This document shows positions 3,555 to 5,700 of a DNA stretch of 5,700 bases, piece by piece. The stretch comes from Sphingomonadaceae bacterium (GTDB lineage Bacteria > Pseudomonadota > Alphaproteobacteria > Sphingomonadales > Sphingomonadaceae). The stretch's first letter is position 1. The number at the start of each line of letters is the position of its first letter. The stretch is from NCBI GenBank assembly GCA_020446665.1, contig JAGREF010000371.1, forward strand, positions 1 to 5,700, written 5' to 3'. The notes beneath the pieces were generated by a model. The model was given only the letters and a program-made list of their open reading frames with translations. It did not search any database and was not told the origin of the DNA. A program made the position numbers and the translations under genes.

Positions 3555-5700
3555 ATGTCCACGGGCATCACGTCCACTGGCAAGCTGGCAGGGTTGCTGC
3601 TGCTTTCTTCCGCTCTTTCCTTTCCCACGCTTGCCCATGCACAGGATGCTGGCGAACCGGAACCGGATAGCACCGCCGAAGCGGGCGATCCGCAGGAAGA
3701 CACTTACGAAGAACCCGATGTCTCCATCCCCGGCGGTGGCGGCACCATCGTCGTGACCGGTCGACGTGGCCCTCGCGATCTGACCCGCAGTTCCACACAG
3801 GTCGTTTCCGTCCTTTCGAGCGAAGAAATCGCCCGTACCGGCGAAGGCGATATTGCCGGCGCGCTGGGCCGCGTCACCGGCCTCTCTGTCCAGGGGCAGG
3901 GCTTTGTCTATGTTCGCGGCCTGGGTGATCGCTATTCACTGGCCCTGCTGAACGGACTGCCTCTCCCTTCACCGCAGCCGCTCAGCCGCGTTGTTCCGCT
4001 GGATATTTTCCCGACCAATGTCGTGGCATCCTCGCTGGTGCAGAAGACCTATTCAGCTAACTTCCCCGGCGAATTTGGCGGCGGCGTGATCAATCTCACC
4101 ACTCGCGCCGTGCCGGACGAACCCTTCCTGAAGATCAGTGCCGGGATCAGCGGAGACAATCTGACGGCGGGCTCGGACGGCCTTTACTATTACGGCTCGG
4201 ACAGCGACTGGACCGGGTTTGACGATGGCTCGCGCTCGCTCACGCCAGCGCTTCAGAACTATTTCTCCAGTGGCGCGCGCATGTCGGACCTGACCACGGC
4301 GGAACAGGGAGAGATTGCCAAGTCGCTCAACCTGCCCAATTTCTCTGTGCTGCAGAAGACCGACAATGTTCCGGTCAACTGGTCCGCTTCGATCACCGGC
4401 GGCACCGCTTTCGACGTTGGAGCGGATGGCCGGCTGGGTATTATCGCTACTGCGTCAATCAGCAATAAATGGCGCAACCGCGTCATTACCAAACAAACCG
4501 CGATCAACGCCAATCTCGATCTCGACAATGATTTTCAGGACTTCGTGACCAATAACCGTATCCTGGTGAACGGGCTGGTCAGCGTGGGTCTGGAACTGGG
4601 CGAGCACAAATTCCGCTTCACCAACCTGTTTATCCGCGACACGCTCAAACGTGCTTCATTCTCTCAGGGCGAAGACCTTCAGGATGACCGTTCCAAGCAA
4701 ATCCAGAACACCGCCTGGTATGAACGCCAGCTGTTTGACAGCCAGTTTGTCGGCGAACTGGAATTCGGCGATCTCGATGTGGATTTGCGCGCAGGCTATG
4801 CCCAGACGCGGCGCGAAGCACCATATGAATATGAATTCGAATATGTCCGCACCAATGTCCCGAATGATCCGCTGGGCGATCTGTTCATCAACGTCATGGA
4901 CCGCCAGCGTGGTAATGTCAGCGTGGTCTTTTCCGAACTCAAGGAAGACCTGTATTACGGCGGCATTGATATCAGCTATCCGATTGCCCCGTGGCTGAGC
5001 GTGACGGCAGGCTACGCCTATACCGACACCAGCCGCTATTCGGAGCGCCGCGAATTCCTGTTCGATGCGCCAACCAGCTTTGACGATGTGGTGGGTGCCT
5101 TCCGCCCCGATCTGCTTCTGGGCAGCGCGATCATCGACTATTACGGCATTGGGCTGATCGAAACCACGCAGTCAGACCCCGCTTTTCAGGCTGATCTCGA
5201 AATCCAGGCAGGCTATGTCCAGACACGGATCGAACCGATGCTGGGCCTGAATCTCGACCTGGGCGTTCGTTACGAGGACGCCACCCAGTCAGTGAACCCG
5301 GTCAATGTCTTCGCTGTTCCGGGTGTGTCGACCAGTTCGACCCTGCTCGCCAATGATTATTTCCTGCCGGCAGCCACGCTGACCTGGGAAATCCAGCAGG
5401 GCCTGCAGGCACGGATTAGCGCATCGCGGACCATTGCCCGCCCGCAATTCCGCGAATTGATCTTCCAGACCTATTACGATCCGGAAACCAACCGCCAGTT
5501 CAACGGCAATCCGCTGCTGACAGATAGCGAGCTGACCAATTATGAAGCTCGCCTGGAATATTACTGGGGCAGCGGGGCACGAGCTTCGCTGGCCGGGTTC
5601 TACAAGGATATCAAGAACCCGATCGAAGCCTATTCCAGCTTCTCCGACAATGATCAGCTGACCAGCTTTGCCAACGCGCCCAAGGCGCAGCTCTATGGCG
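3555..5700 (+). CDS. TonB-dependent outer membrane receptor (partial, 3' end beyond window)
   Basis: The 715 visible residues form one uninterrupted frame. A signal peptide (residues 1-29, AHA|QD) is followed by an acidic Glu/Asp-rich stretch (about 31-55), then a Gly run and a TonB-box-like TIVVTG (64-69) for contact with TonB. The plug domain spans about 76-184 and includes EIARTGEGDIAGALGRVTGL, VYVRGLGDRYS (118-128), LNGLPLPSP and the plug-end motif FPGEFGGGVINLTTR (170-184). The rest is beta-barrel with alternating aromatic strands. SRTIARPQFREL (624-635) and FNGNPLL (about 649-655) are recurrent barrel motifs of this receptor group. Family members are commonly about 850-950 residues, so the last barrel strands are missing. 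These proteins import scarce ligands across the outer membrane using TonB/ExbBD energy. The start at 3555 has AGGGG (3541-3545) 9 nt upstream; an in-frame ATG at 3537 lacks a well-placed site. The ligand is unknown; the upstream Pho-box array hints at a phosphorus-containing one. Confidence 0.9.
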   Translation, partial: MSTGITSTGKLAGLLLLSSALSFPTLAHAQDAGEPEPDSTAEAGDPQEDTYEEPDVSIPGGGGTIVVTGRRGPRDLTRSSTQVVSVLSSEEIARTGEGDIAGALGRVTGLSVQGQGFVYVRGLGDRYSLALLNGLPLPSPQPLSRVVPLDIFPTNVVASSLVQKTYSANFPGEFGGGVINLTTRAVPDEPFLKISAGISGDNLTAGSDGLYYYGSDSDWTGFDDGSRSLTPALQNYFSSGARMSDLTTAEQGEIAKSLNLPNFSVLQKTDNVPVNWSASITGGTAFDVGADGRLGIIATASISNKWRNRVITKQTAINANLDLDNDFQDFVTNNRILVNGLVSVGLELGEHKFRFTNLFIRDTLKRASFSQGEDLQDDRSKQIQNTAWYERQLFDSQFVGELEFGDLDVDLRAGYAQTRREAPYEYEFEYVRTNVPNDPLGDLFINVMDRQRGNVSVVFSELKEDLYYGGIDISYPIAPWLSVTAGYAYTDTSRYSERREFLFDAPTSFDDVVGAFRPDLLLGSAIIDYYGIGLIETTQSDPAFQADLEIQAGYVQTRIEPMLGLNLDLGVRYEDATQSVNPVNVFAVPGVSTSSTLLANDYFLPAATLTWEIQQGLQARISASRTIARPQFRELIFQTYYDPETNRQFNGNPLLTDSELTNYEARLEYYWGSGARASLAGFYKDIKNPIEAYSSFSDNDQLTSFANAPKAQLYG

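Overview
The window looks chromosomal and comes from a GC-rich Gram-negative alphaproteobacterium. A sphingomonad (Sphingomonadales, possibly Erythrobacteraceae-like) is most likely. This rests on the codon choice, on a VirB1/VirB2-type secretion operon, and on a TonB-dependent receptor whose plug carries VRGLGDRYS. The taxon is inferred from protein style, not from a marker gene.

The left third reads on the minus strand. A predicted exported lytic transglycosylase of the VirB1 type (259-897) is followed after 5 bp by the start of a VirB2/TrbC-type pilin (253 to 2, cut by the window edge). These look like the first genes of a type IV secretion operon that continues to the left. Upstream on the same strand is a small exported TPR-like protein (1148-1510). 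A strong inverted repeat (986-1019), with a short T run on the minus strand, probably separates it from virB1.

The right two thirds read on the plus strand. A 526-residue lipoprotein (1824-3404) of the beta-helix-like, Bacteroidetes-style 'LTIEPG...WGG...GWT' type is followed, past an intrinsic terminator-like hairpin (3419-3457), by a TonB-dependent receptor (3555 to beyond the right edge). The pair resembles a lipoprotein-plus-receptor nutrient uptake unit.

The 313-bp divergent intergenic region (1511-1823) is the most interesting stretch. It holds GTCAT repeats on the plus strand, three of them at exact 11-bp steps (1686, 1697, 1708). A -10-like AATAAT lies 10 bp past the best 22-bp unit pair. 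This is the architecture of a PhoB (Pho box) promoter and suggests that the pair is induced by phosphate starvation. The leader also carries a hairpin followed by seven Ts that abuts the Shine-Dalgarno sequence, suggesting attenuation or translational control. A second, shorter Pho-box-like pair (CTGTCAC-N4-TTGTCAT) lies just upstream of virB1. No RNA genes, CRISPR arrays or mobile elements were recognised.
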